Source of the DNA: Acidobacteriota bacterium
GTDB lineage: Bacteria; Acidobacteriota; Terriglobia; Acidiferrales; UBA7541
Direction of reading: 5' to 3'
Length of the DNA: 24,964 bases
Assembly: GCA_028876695.1 (NCBI GenBank)
Contig: JAGWRH010000321.1
Coordinates: forward strand, 1-24,964
Made by a program: the position numbers and the translations under genes. The notes under the pieces are model-generated. The model was not told where the DNA came from. It ran no database searches and was given only the letters and a program-made list of their open reading frames with translations. Positions 7,135 through 14,534 of the stretch are shown piece by piece (position 1 is the first letter of the stretch; each line of letters opens with the position of its first letter).

Positions 7135-8517
7135 TTATTTCGGTTTGCGCTGCGGCCCCGAATCCGCGCCGGAACGCGAATCGAAATCGCCGAGCAGGCG
7201 TTTGCGCAACTCTTCGGCGACGCCGAGATAAGAGCCGGGCGAATCGAGATTGCGCAGGAGATCGGCGTCGATCAAACGCGTGACTTCCGGATTGTCGGTG
7301 AGCACATCGCCGAGCTTGCGGTTCTGGATCTCGCTGCGGCGTACGGCGTCTTCGAGGATTTTATGCGCCTGTGCGCGGCCGAGCGACGCCGTGAGCAGCA
7401 TGCCGATGCGTTCGGCGAACACCGCTCCATTCGTGGCGGCGATATTCTGGCGCATCTGCGCGACGTTCACGTCGAGCCCTTCCGCGGCTTCGGCCATCGA
7501 TTCAAGCGCGACGCCCGTGGCTTGCATCACTTCGGCAACCGTGGCCCCTTCGGCTTGCCAGCCGCCCACGCCGCGCTCGTGTTCCTGAACCATTCCAGCG
7601 AGAAATGCGGCCACCAGGCCGGGGACTCGATTCGCGGCCGCGAGAGCAACGGCCGAAGCGATCGGGTTGTGCTTCTGCGGCATCGTCGAAGAGCCGCCGC
7701 GGCCGCTGTCCGCGGGCTCGAAGGCTTCCGCCACTTCGCCTTGCATCAGCAGCGCCAGATCCCGTGCCATTTTTCCCAGGCAGCCCGTCAGGACGCCGCA
7801 AGCGGCGACCAGCGCGCCGAGGCGGTCACGATGGGCGTGCCACGGGGCATCGGGAAGTGCGAGGCCGAGATCGCGCGCCAGTGCGCGCCCGATCTCGAGG
7901 CCCTGGTGGCCGAAAGCGGCGAGCGTGCCGCTGGCGCCGCCGAATTGCAGCACCAGCGATTCAGCGAAAGCTGAATCCACGCGCACACGGCTCCGGCGAA
8001 TCGCGGCCAGCCACCCGGCTGCTTTCAGGCCGAAGATGACCGGAGGCGCCGCCTGCAGCAGCGTGCGGCCGAGCATCACCGAATCGCGATGCTTTTCGGA
8101 TAGAACGGCGAGCGCCTTCTCCATTCGTGCGAGATCGGCGTGCAGCACCGGCTGCGCGCGTTTGAGCAGCAGAACGAGCGCGGTGTCCGCAACGTCCTGG
8201 CTGGTTGCGCCCCAGTGGACGAAGCGTGCCGCTTCTTCGCTTGCGGAGCGGACTTTCGCCGTGAGCGCTTTCACCAGCGGGATTCCCGGCGTGCCCGCGC
8301 GGAGGAATTCAGCGGCGAACGGAGCAGCGTCGAAATTCGCCGCTTTCGCCGCGGACTCGATCGCATGCGCCGCGGCTCGCGGGATCACGCCCGCGCTGGC
8401 TTCCGCGCGCGAGAGCGCCGCTTCGAAATCGAGCATCGCCTGCAGGACGGATGCGTCCGAAAAGATTTCGGCGAGAGGCGCTGTCGTAGTGAGGCTATCG
8501 ATCAGCCGCGGCGGCAC
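7135..8517 (-). CDS. pcaB: 3-carboxy-cis,cis-muconate cycloisomerase (PcaB)
   Basis: Member of the fumarase/aspartase superfamily, 460 aa. It converts 3-carboxy-cis,cis-muconate, the product of protocatechuate 3,4-dioxygenase, to 4-carboxymuconolactone. The superfamily signature GSSTMPQKHNP lies near residues 275-285. The stretches IFSDASVLQAMLDFEAALSR and LQFGGASGTLAA are characteristic of PcaB, which separates it from the adenylosuccinate lyase elsewhere in the window. The segment GRTLLQAAPP (about residue 150) has Ala where Pseudomonas PcaB, as I recall it, has His (GRTWLQHATP). The start is GTG 8517, because AGGAG at 8524-8528 lies 6 nt upstream; a TTG at 8535 would put that site inside the gene. 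It sits between pcaG (63 bp upstream) and pcaD (15 bp downstream). The C-terminus is Lys/Arg-rich and extended. Confidence 0.93.
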   Translation of the reverse strand: MPPRLIDSLTTTAPLAEIFSDASVLQAMLDFEAALSRAEASAGVIPRAAAHAIESAAKAANFDAAPFAAEFLRAGTPGIPLVKALTAKVRSASEEAARFVHWGATSQDVADTALVLLLKRAQPVLHADLARMEKALAVLSEKHRDSVMLGRTLLQAAPPVIFGLKAAGWLAAIRRSRVRVDSAFAESLVLQFGGASGTLAAFGHQGLEIGRALARDLGLALPDAPWHAHRDRLGALVAACGVLTGCLGKMARDLALLMQGEVAEAFEPADSGRGGSSTMPQKHNPIASAVALAAANRVPGLVAAFLAGMVQEHERGVGGWQAEGATVAEVMQATGVALESMAEAAEGLDVNVAQMRQNIAATNGAVFAERIGMLLTASLGRAQAHKILEDAVRRSEIQNRKLGDVLTDNPEVTRLIDADLLRNLDSPGSYLGVAEELRKRLLGDFDSRSGADSGPQRKPK

Positions 8518-8543
8518 GCGAGGCTCCTGGCACAACGCCGGAT

Positions 8544-8549
8544 ATTATA
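8544..8549 (-). promoter_or_regulatory. Consensus -10 hexamer between pcaG and pcaB
   Basis: A perfect TATAAT on the minus strand lies in the only gap of more than 20 bp inside the pca operon. The best -35 is CTGCAA at 8566-8571, spacer 16, which is poor. It may be an internal promoter giving extra pcaBD transcript, or chance. Confidence 0.25.
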
Positions 8550-8580
8550 GTGCGCGGCCGCGTCCTTGCAGCGCGCAGCA

Positions 8581-9189
8581 TTACACGTCGAAAAACACCG
8601 TCTCGCGCCGGCCGGCCAAATGCACGTCGAAGCGCCACGCGCCGGGTTCGCCCCCAGTTGACGAAGCAACCGGCTCCGCCATCAACGTGTTTCGGCGGGC
8701 TTTGGGAACCAGTGCGAGCACGGGATCTTCTTCATTCGCCGGCTCGCCGGCGAAATAAATGCGTGTGGCCAAGCGCTTCAGCACGCCCCGCGCGAAGACG
8801 GAAACCTCCAGGTGCGGCGCCTGCAGTCCGCCGTCGCGGCCCGGGACGCGGCCTGGCTTGATCGTCTCAAACACGCATATTCCTTCGCTGTTTGACGAGA
8901 CTCGCCCAAAACCGAGAACTGCGGCATCCACGCCCTTAGATTGCCGGCCCGCGGAATGATTATATTTTCCATCGGCGTTGGCCTGCCAAATTTCGATCAT
9001 GGCGTCATCGATCCGCACCCCATCGCGGTCGAAAATCGTGCAGATGAGCTTGACGCGTTCGCCGCTCGCGCCCGGCGCGGCGATGCGAGGAATTTCGCGC
9101 GCGCCGCTCATGCCGATCTGAAAATAAGGCCCGACGGTTTGCGACGGGGTAGGGACAAGGTCCCTTCCGCGGCTATTTTTTGTTCTCAA
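8581..9189 (-). CDS. pcaG: Protocatechuate 3,4-dioxygenase, alpha subunit (PcaG)
   Basis: Alpha subunit of the intradiol ring-cleaving dioxygenase, 202 aa, partner of PcaH in the (alpha-beta-Fe) complex that opens protocatechuate to 3-carboxy-cis,cis-muconate. The N-terminal TPSQTVGPYF, the central IEIWQANADGKY, and the C-terminal RFDVHLAGRRETVFFDV are typical of PcaG. As in other alpha subunits, the Tyr/His iron-ligand set of the beta subunit is missing. The start is TTG 9189, with GGGAGA 6 nt upstream, which makes the gene overlap the end of pcaH by 17 bp in another frame. Coupled translation for equal subunit supply is likely. Confidence 0.95.
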   Translation of the reverse strand: MRTKNSRGRDLVPTPSQTVGPYFQIGMSGAREIPRIAAPGASGERVKLICTIFDRDGVRIDDAMIEIWQANADGKYNHSAGRQSKGVDAAVLGFGRVSSNSEGICVFETIKPGRVPGRDGGLQAPHLEVSVFARGVLKRLATRIYFAGEPANEEDPVLALVPKARRNTLMAEPVASSTGGEPGAWRFDVHLAGRRETVFFDV

Positions 9190-9964
9190 AAGGAGTCTCC
9201 CGCGGACCGCGCAGCACGATATCGAAGCGGAATCCCAGCGACCAATCGGGCTTGGTCAAATCCATATCAAACGCGGAGATCAGGCGCCGGCGTGCTTTTT
9301 CGTCGGGGATGGAATTCAGGATCGGATCGAATGGAAACAGCGGATCGCCGGGAAAATACATTTGCGTCACGAGCCGTGAGACGAACGCCGTGCCAAAAAG
9401 CGAAAAATGGATGTGTGCGGGACGCCAAGCATTTGGGTGATTGTTCCAGGGGTACGGCCCCGGCTTGATGGTGGTGAACCGATAGCGGCCTTGCGAATCC
9501 GTGAGCGTACGGCCCGCGCCGGTGAAATTGGGATCGAGCGGAGCCGGATGCTGGTCGATACGATGGGCGTAACGCCCGGCAGCATTGCACTGCCAGATTT
9601 CAATCAGCGTGTTGGGCACCGGACGGCCGCTGTCATCGAGCACCTGGCCCGAAACGGTGATGCGTTCGCCCAGCGGTTCGCCGGCATGCTGCCGCGTAAG
9701 GTCGTTATCGGTTTCGGAAATTTGGCCGTGGCCGAAAACCGGGCCGGTGACCTCGGAAAGCGTATGCGGGACGACGATCAAAGGCTTCCGCGGCGCGCGG
9801 CGCAAAGTGGCTTTGTACGGCGGATAGAGATAAGGAGGCTGAGTTTTCTCCGGGTAACGCCGGCAGGATGAGGCAGTCGGCGAATCAGCCCGGTGTCGTG
9901 CAGAGCCCCCGTCTGCGCGACCCGTCGATTTGCTTCTCGCGCCGTCACGGGATGAACTTGGCAT
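9173..9964 (-). CDS. pcaH: Protocatechuate 3,4-dioxygenase, beta subunit (PcaH)
   Basis: Catalytic, Fe(III)-binding subunit, 263 aa. All four iron ligands are present with exact family spacing: Tyr132 (RYAHR), Tyr171 (KPGPYPW), His184 and His186 (WRPAHIHF). The tail RFDIVLRGPRETPFENKK is typical of the beta subunit. The N-terminus has about 14 residues more than the Pseudomonas protein before the YPPYK motif. The only in-frame start is ATG 9964, with GGGAG 9 nt upstream, so the extension looks real. It is the first gene of pcaHGBD and lies only 49 bp after the HIT gene on the same strand. I see neither terminator nor promoter in that gap. Confidence 0.96.
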   Translation of the reverse strand: MPSSSRDGARSKSTGRADGGSARHRADSPTASSCRRYPEKTQPPYLYPPYKATLRRAPRKPLIVVPHTLSEVTGPVFGHGQISETDNDLTRQHAGEPLGERITVSGQVLDDSGRPVPNTLIEIWQCNAAGRYAHRIDQHPAPLDPNFTGAGRTLTDSQGRYRFTTIKPGPYPWNNHPNAWRPAHIHFSLFGTAFVSRLVTQMYFPGDPLFPFDPILNSIPDEKARRRLISAFDMDLTKPDWSLGFRFDIVLRGPRETPFENKK

Positions 9965-10013
9965 TCCACGAAGCTCCCTTGCCTTGCTGCTACGCGCCGC
10001 GCGTCGATTCGCT

Positions 10014-10496
10014 CTATTTGTTGAGTTCGCGATGCAGCTTTTCGAACGTGGTCGAAAGCTCTTCGGGTTCGACGCGCGTCTCGCCGGCTACGGTCATGAA
10101 ATTGGCGTCTCCCGCCCAGCGCGGCAGCACGTGTAGGTGCAAATGTCCAGTGATCCCCGCTCCCGCCGCACGACCCAGATTGACTCCCAAATTGTATCCC
10201 TCGGGCCGATAGACGCGGGCCAGCGTGCCCTGGACTCGCTGCGCCAGGCGCATCATTTCCGCGAGCGTCTCCGCCTCTGCGGCGAGAAGATCGGCAACGT
10301 GCGCGTACGGCACCACCATCACGTGACCGCTGGTATAGGGATAGCGATTCAGGATAATGAAGTTTCTTTCGCCGCGAAAAACGACCAGGGTGCGGGCGTC
10401 GTCGTTGGCGGCCAGCGCGTCGCAGAAAATACAGCGATCATCTTTCGAAGCATTGGCGATATACCGATAACGCCACGGCGTCCAAAGATAATCCAT
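10014..10496 (-). CDS. HIT family protein, Ap4A phosphorylase-like
   Basis: Histidine-triad nucleotide-binding protein, 160 aa. The HIT motif HLHLHVL is at residues 118-124. The N-terminal MDYLWTPWRYRYI and the CIFC pair (Cys22, Cys25) resemble the bacterial diadenosine tetraphosphate phosphorylase/hydrolase group that includes Mycobacterium tuberculosis Rv2613c. Expected role: cleavage of Ap4A or related dinucleotides in the cytoplasm, with a Cys/His metal site. The gene starts 5 bp after the HU gene stop, so the two are almost certainly co-transcribed. The specific substrate cannot be decided from sequence. Confidence 0.9.
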   Translation of the reverse strand: MDYLWTPWRYRYIANASKDDRCIFCDALAANDDARTLVVFRGERNFIILNRYPYTSGHVMVVPYAHVADLLAAEAETLAEMMRLAQRVQGTLARVYRPEGYNLGVNLGRAAGAGITGHLHLHVLPRWAGDANFMTVAGETRVEPEELSTTFEKLHRELNK

Positions 10497-10501
10497 CCCG
10501 C

Positions 10502-10858
10502 CTAGACCTGCGCGCCGGCGGACGCGGAGCCCTCCGCTTGGGGGTTGTTCACGTAGTCCTTGAGTTCCTTACTGGGTTTGAAGAAGGGAATTTTTTTCGC
10601 CGGCACTTCCACTTTGGCGCCGGTTTTTGGATTGCGACCGGTGCGTCCGCGGCGCTCCCGCGTGCGAAAGCTGCCGAAGCCGCGAATCTCGATTTTGTCG
10701 TCCTTCTGCAAAGCCTCGATGATGCTCTCGAAAATCGTCTCGACCACCGCCTCCGCTTCCTTTCGCGACAGCTCCGCCACGCGCTCGACTTCGCCGACGA
10801 GATCGGCCTTAGTCATTGTCTGGTTTGGACTTCCCTGCGCTCCCGCGACCTCTGCCAT
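10502..10858 (-). CDS. HU/IHF family DNA-binding protein
   Basis: Small basic nucleoid protein. The fold is complete: helical N-terminal dimerisation part (MTKADLVGEVERVAELSRKE), GFGSF turn, and the DNA-binding arm RTGRNPKTGAKVEVPAKKIPFFKPSKELKDYVN. The frame from ATG 10858 gives 118 aa, with GGAGG 10 nt upstream. An ATG at 10816 gives the classical HU N-terminus (MTKADL) and 104 aa, but has only a distant AGGGA. I keep the longer form, with the 14-residue extension uncertain. It lies directly downstream of rpsA, the same order as rpsA-ihfB in Escherichia coli, so IHF-beta-like HU is plausible. Its partner is not in the window. Confidence 0.95.
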   Translation of the reverse strand: MAEVAGAQGSPNQTMTKADLVGEVERVAELSRKEAEAVVETIFESIIEALQKDDKIEIRGFGSFRTRERRGRTGRNPKTGAKVEVPAKKIPFFKPSKELKDYVNNPQAEGSASAGAQV

Positions 10859-10981
10859 CGGTGGAGAGCCTCCTCTCGCAACAGGTTGTCTTCAGGGCCG
10901 TTTGCGCGCCGGGGCGGGACGCCGCACAAGCCGTGCCTATCATCAATCGAACATCCGCTAAATGCAAACCTAAAAGAATCA

Positions 10982-11005
10982 AGCGCCCACGCCCCTGCCG
11001 GCGCT
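10982..11005 (-). terminator. Weak candidate terminator between rpsA and HU gene
   Basis: On the minus strand AGCGCC and GGCGCT (plus strand 11000-11005 and 10982-10987) form a 6-bp stem with a 12-nt loop, followed by TTGATTCTTTT. The T-rich tail is interrupted, so at best partial termination after rpsA. The rest of the 161-bp gap may hold an HU promoter, for example TTGCAT-N17-GATGAT, but the match is poor. Confidence 0.3.
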
Positions 11006-11019
11006 ATCGGGCGCGCGGC

Positions 11020-13020
11020 TCAGAGGGCCTGGCGCTTCGCCAGTATCGCGTCGCCGATCGTGGCGTTCGGAGAAGAGCGCGACGACCGAAACGACTCCAT
11101 TTCCTGTCGCTCAGCATGCTTCTGCGCGGCGCGGTAGCTCAGGCTGATTTTGCGCTGCTCGGGTTCGATCTTCAGAATTTTGAAATCGTACTCCTGCCCC
11201 GCCGAGAGCACTGAGCTAACCCGCTGTTCACGGGATAGCTTGGCCTTATCGCGATCGCCCTTCGCGCGGCGCTCCTCGATCTCGGAAATATGGCAAAGGC
11301 CCTCGATACCTTCGGAGAGTTCGACGAACGCGCCGAATTCCGCGGTGCGCGCCACCTTGCCGCGAATCACCTCGTCGGGCTTGTGCTCGGTGAACCACTT
11401 GGCCCAGATATCGTTCACCTGTTTCATGCCCAGGGAGAGGCGGCGGTTTTGCGTGTCGAGCTTCAGCACACGGGCTTCGACCGTTTCGCCCTTCTTCACC
11501 TTTTCGCTGGGATGCTTCACCCGCTCGCTCCAGCTCATGTCGCTGATATGGATCAGCCCCTCGATGCCTTCCTCGATTTCGACGAAAGCGCCGAAATCGG
11601 CGAGATTGCGAACGCGCCCGTTGACCAGCGTTCCGACGGGATATTTTTCAGCAACTGCTTCCCACGGATCCGGGAGCGTTTGTTTCAGGCCAAGCGAAAT
11701 GCGGCGCTGATCCGGTTTCATTTCCAGCACGACCACTTCGACTTCATCCCCGACCTTGACGATCTTTGACGGATGTTTGGCGTGCTTCGACCAGGTCATT
11801 TCGCTCACGTGCACGAGGCCTTCAATGCCCGGCTCGATCTGCACAAACGCCCCGTAGTCGGTAACGCCCACCACTTTCCCTGTGGCGCGGGTACCCACGC
11901 CGAATCGCTCCGGCACCGTAGCCCACGGATCGGGGAGCAGCTGCTTGCGGCCGAGCGATATGCGCTGCTTTTCCTTGTCGAACTTCAACACCTGCACCTG
12001 AATGTCTTCGCCGGGCTGCACCACCTTGGAAGGATGCGGCACGCGGCCCCACACCAGATCGCTCACGTGCAGCAATCCGTCCATCCCGCCCAGATCGACG
12101 AAGATCCCGTAATCGGTGATGTTCTTCACGCGCCCGGTGACCACGGATCCTTCCACCAGCGTGGCAGCCAAAGCGTCGCGCTTGACCTTTACCTCGTCTT
12201 CCAGGATGGCTCGCCGGCTGACCACTACGTTGCCGCGCTTGCGGTTGAGCTTCAGAACGCGAACTTCAATTTCGCGGTCCTTCCAGGCTTCCAGGTCGTG
12301 CACCGGTTTAAGTTCGATCTGCGAAGCGGGCAGGAATGCGCGGACGCCCACATCGACCACTAATCCGCCCTTGATTCGCTCGGCGACCTTGCCGGTGAGA
12401 TTGGTGTGATCGCGAGACGCTTTTTCGATCCGCTCCCAGGAGCGCCGGCGATGCGCGCGAGTATGCGACAGCAGAACGTAGCCGTCCCTCTGCTCGTGCA
12501 GGCGCTCGACTTCAATCGTCTGCCCGGGGCCAAACTGGATCGGAGCGCCGGAATCGAGAAATTCCTGGGCTGGGACGAGCCCTTCGAATTTTCCGCCGAC
12601 GTCAACCACCACGCCCGCGTCTGTGACGGCCAAAACGTGGCCATCAAAGATTTCTCCTTCCGCAACGGCTTCAGCAGCGGGAAATTGATCGAGCATGCGG
12701 TCCATCGACTCGGCTTCGGTCGCATCGGCTCGCGCTTCGGTGGAAGGCTCGGCGGGCGCCGATTCGGATTGCGCCTTCGCGCTTTCCGCAACCGCTTGTT
12801 CGCGAACACTTTCTTCCGAGGAGACAGAAACGGTTTCGCTTTCGGTCGCAGTCATGGAGTTCTGGATTCCTGTGGTAGCGGGTTCACGATCGCGTGCCAC
12901 TGCGGTCGCGGCGCCCGCTCCGCTTTGTAGGCTGACTGCGTTACCCGCTACCGCGGAGGGCTGTTCGGCGGCGGGCTCGGGGGAAGATACTTGCGGGTTC
13001 CGGTTTTCTTCGGGTGACAT
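11020..13020 (-). CDS. rpsA: 30S ribosomal protein S1 with N-terminal extension
   Basis: RNA-binding protein of the small ribosomal subunit that helps capture mRNA for initiation; 666 aa. Six S1 (OB-fold) domains can be read at about residues 122-187, 207-270, 290-360, 376-446, 463-533 and 549-630. Domains 3-5 carry the canonical GAFVEIEEGIEGLIHISDM-type core; domains 1 and 2 are divergent, as is normal because they bind the ribosome. Ahead of domain 1 lie about 118 residues of low-complexity sequence rich in Ala, Glu and Ser, not found in the E. coli protein (557 aa). The start at ATG 13020 has GGAGG 10 nt upstream. An internal ATG at 12855 would shorten the extension but has no good binding site. 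A near-consensus promoter and two hairpins precede the gene; HU and HIT genes follow. Confidence 0.95.
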   Translation of the reverse strand: MSPEENRNPQVSSPEPAAEQPSAVAGNAVSLQSGAGAATAVARDREPATTGIQNSMTATESETVSVSSEESVREQAVAESAKAQSESAPAEPSTEARADATEAESMDRMLDQFPAAEAVAEGEIFDGHVLAVTDAGVVVDVGGKFEGLVPAQEFLDSGAPIQFGPGQTIEVERLHEQRDGYVLLSHTRAHRRRSWERIEKASRDHTNLTGKVAERIKGGLVVDVGVRAFLPASQIELKPVHDLEAWKDREIEVRVLKLNRKRGNVVVSRRAILEDEVKVKRDALAATLVEGSVVTGRVKNITDYGIFVDLGGMDGLLHVSDLVWGRVPHPSKVVQPGEDIQVQVLKFDKEKQRISLGRKQLLPDPWATVPERFGVGTRATGKVVGVTDYGAFVQIEPGIEGLVHVSEMTWSKHAKHPSKIVKVGDEVEVVVLEMKPDQRRISLGLKQTLPDPWEAVAEKYPVGTLVNGRVRNLADFGAFVEIEEGIEGLIHISDMSWSERVKHPSEKVKKGETVEARVLKLDTQNRRLSLGMKQVNDIWAKWFTEHKPDEVIRGKVARTAEFGAFVELSEGIEGLCHISEIEERRAKGDRDKAKLSREQRVSSVLSAGQEYDFKILKIEPEQRKISLSYRAAQKHAERQEMESFRSSRSSPNATIGDAILAKRQAL

Positions 13021-13057
13021 GGAAGAACGGCCTCCGTACGGGTGCTTGCCCTGCTTG

Positions 13058-13075
13058 CCGAGGTTGTCACCTCGG
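13058..13075 (-). promoter_or_regulatory. rpsA leader hairpin, proximal
   Basis: Minus-strand CCGAGGT-GACA-ACCTCGG gives a perfect 7-bp stem with a 4-nt loop in the rpsA leader, about 38 nt before the start codon. S1 genes are autoregulated through leader structure in Enterobacteria, so this is a candidate S1 binding or control element. That role is inference. Confidence 0.45.
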
Positions 13076-13115
13076 TTACTCCATCCTGCTCGGGGGATGA
13101 AGCAATGAAGGGGTC

Positions 13116-13137
13116 GCAGCGTCCAATTAGGCGCTGC
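13116..13137 (-). promoter_or_regulatory. rpsA leader hairpin at transcript 5' end
   Basis: GCAGCG and CGCTGC form a 6-bp perfect stem, extended by one G-T and one C-G pair to leave a 6-nt loop. It begins within a few nt of the predicted transcription start (about 13141), so it would cap the rpsA mRNA 5' end and could stabilise it. Confidence 0.4.
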
Positions 13138-13147
13138 ACCGAGGAAA

Positions 13148-13177
13148 ATGATACGCGCCGGGTTCGCGGGTTGTCAA
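13148..13177 (-). promoter_or_regulatory. Strong sigma70-type promoter of rpsA
   Basis: On the minus strand a perfect -35 TTGACA (13172-13177) and -10 TATCAT (13148-13153, 5/6) are spaced by 18 bp. The predicted start near 13141 gives a roughly 120-nt leader. It is one of the two best promoters in the window, fitting a ribosomal protein gene. If termination after rpsA is weak it may also feed HU, HIT and pcaHGBD. Confidence 0.7.
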
Positions 13178-13271
13178 CCAACCGCCGCAGAATAGCGCAG
13201 AGCTTAGTGTGAGCACACGACGCGTTACGCGCGCCTGTGCAAGCGGAACAGTGTGGTAGAGTTGCGTGCCG

Positions 13272-14432
13272 ATGCGCATTTTCGTCCTGGGGGCGGGCGG
13301 CACCGGCTCGCTCCTCGCACAATTGCTGGCCCGCCAGGGGCATTCCGTATGGTGCGGCGACCGCGACGTGGAACGGGCGCGACACTTCCTGGGCCGGAAG
13401 AGCGATATCGAGGTCGTCGAGGCCAACGCGCGGAACATTTGGTCGATCGTGCGGGCCGGCCGCGGCGCCAACCTGATCGTCAACGCCTCTCCCGCCGTTT
13501 ACAACCAGATCATTTTGCGCGCGGCGCTGCGCCTGCGAGCGCATTACCTGGACTTGAATTCCCACCTGACCGAAAATCCATTTCGGCCGGAACAATTGCG
13601 GTTTCATAGCCGTTTTGTGGCGAAAAAGCGGGTGGCCTTGATCTGCGCGGGCGTGGCGCCCGGATTGACGAACCTGTTGGCGCAGCGCAGCTCGGAATTA
13701 CTGGACATTGTGGAGTCGGTGCACATCCGGCTGTTCGAGAGCACGGAAAGCCAGGATCCGATTTCCACGTGGTCCGCGGACGTCGCCTATGATGAGGCCA
13801 TCTCCCGGCCGCGGGTGTATCGCGACCGCCGCTTCCATCTCGCCAGGCGATTCGACGAGCGGGAGCGTTTCCGATTTCCGCCGCCCATCGGAGAGGTGCC
13901 TGTTTATCTTGCGGCGCAAGACGAGGTCTGCATGTTGCCTTACGCTCTGCCCGTGCGTGATGTGGACGCCAAAATCGGCGGCAACGACTTCGAACGCATG
14001 CGGCGCTGGTACCGGCAGGGGCGATTGAACCGATCGCGCGGCATGCCGCGGAAGCACTTTCCCGAAACGCTCACGCCACGGGCGGTTGCCAAGCTGATCC
14101 GCAAAGGAGTGCTCGAAAACGCGCGGTTCGCCGCGGCCGTGCTCGTGCGCGGCGTGAAGGGCGACCAGCATCTGCTGATTCGCTGGGACGCGAGCTTTCC
14201 CACGCTCTACCAGATCCGGCAGCGCGGCCTGCTCTCAACGCCGATCCCTTACGCGACGGCGCATCTCGCAGCCATTTTCGTGAAGCACTTTCCGCGCCAG
14301 CTGGCGGGCGTGATTGGCCCGGCGATGCTTCCGCTCGCTGTGCGCCGCGCGGTGCTGGCGGACGTGCGTTCGCGCCAATTCCGCGTGTCGATGAAAGTCT
14401 CGCGGCTGAAGCAGATCGAAGAAGAATTTTAA
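13272..14432 (+). CDS. Saccharopine dehydrogenase-like NAD(P)-binding protein
   Basis: Predicted cytoplasmic oxidoreductase, 386 aa. The N-terminal Rossmann motif MRIFVLGAGGTGSLLAQLL begins at residue 1, followed by an acidic strand end (CGDRD). The pattern VNASPAVYNQIILRAALRLR and HYLDLNSHL is that of the saccharopine dehydrogenase NADP-binding domain, with a C-terminal catalytic-like domain after about residue 125 (GVAPGLTNLLA). The start is ATG 13272, which places the Rossmann strand at the N-terminus; GTG 13266 in the same frame is equally possible, with GGTAGAG near it. It is divergent from rpsA and lies 177 bp before efp. The family also includes carboxynorspermidine and other amino-acid dehydrogenases, and no lysine-pathway gene is near, so the substrate is unknown. 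Confidence 0.85.
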   Translation: MRIFVLGAGGTGSLLAQLLARQGHSVWCGDRDVERARHFLGRKSDIEVVEANARNIWSIVRAGRGANLIVNASPAVYNQIILRAALRLRAHYLDLNSHLTENPFRPEQLRFHSRFVAKKRVALICAGVAPGLTNLLAQRSSELLDIVESVHIRLFESTESQDPISTWSADVAYDEAISRPRVYRDRRFHLARRFDERERFRFPPPIGEVPVYLAAQDEVCMLPYALPVRDVDAKIGGNDFERMRRWYRQGRLNRSRGMPRKHFPETLTPRAVAKLIRKGVLENARFAAAVLVRGVKGDQHLLIRWDASFPTLYQIRQRGLLSTPIPYATAHLAAIFVKHFPRQLAGVIGPAMLPLAVRRAVLADVRSRQFRVSMKVSRLKQIEEEF

Positions 14433-14465
14433 CCTCGATACCGGCGCGGGATCGTCCACGATTGT

Positions 14466-14495
14466 TTGACCGGCTGCGTTCGCCACAGCTATAAT
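14466..14495 (+). promoter_or_regulatory. Strong sigma70-type promoter of efp
   Basis: TTGACC at 14466-14471 (5/6) and a perfect TATAAT at 14490-14495 are spaced by 18 bp. The predicted start near 14502 gives a leader of about 107 nt before the efp ATG. That is long for a housekeeping gene, and the leader is structured. Confidence 0.7.
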
Positions 14496-14534
14496 TTTGT
14501 TTCCGGCTCGGGCGCTCGATCGCGCCTACGGAAG

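Noticed and set aside
7667..8758. 363-codon plus-strand frame
   Set aside because: Antisense to pcaB and part of pcaG; Ser/Arg/Ala-rich with no recognisable motif.
13207..13218. GTGTGAGCACAC, resembling half of a CRP-type site
   Set aside because: Only a 5-bp inverted repeat with a 2-nt centre; the consensus CRP spacing is different, and there is no other support.
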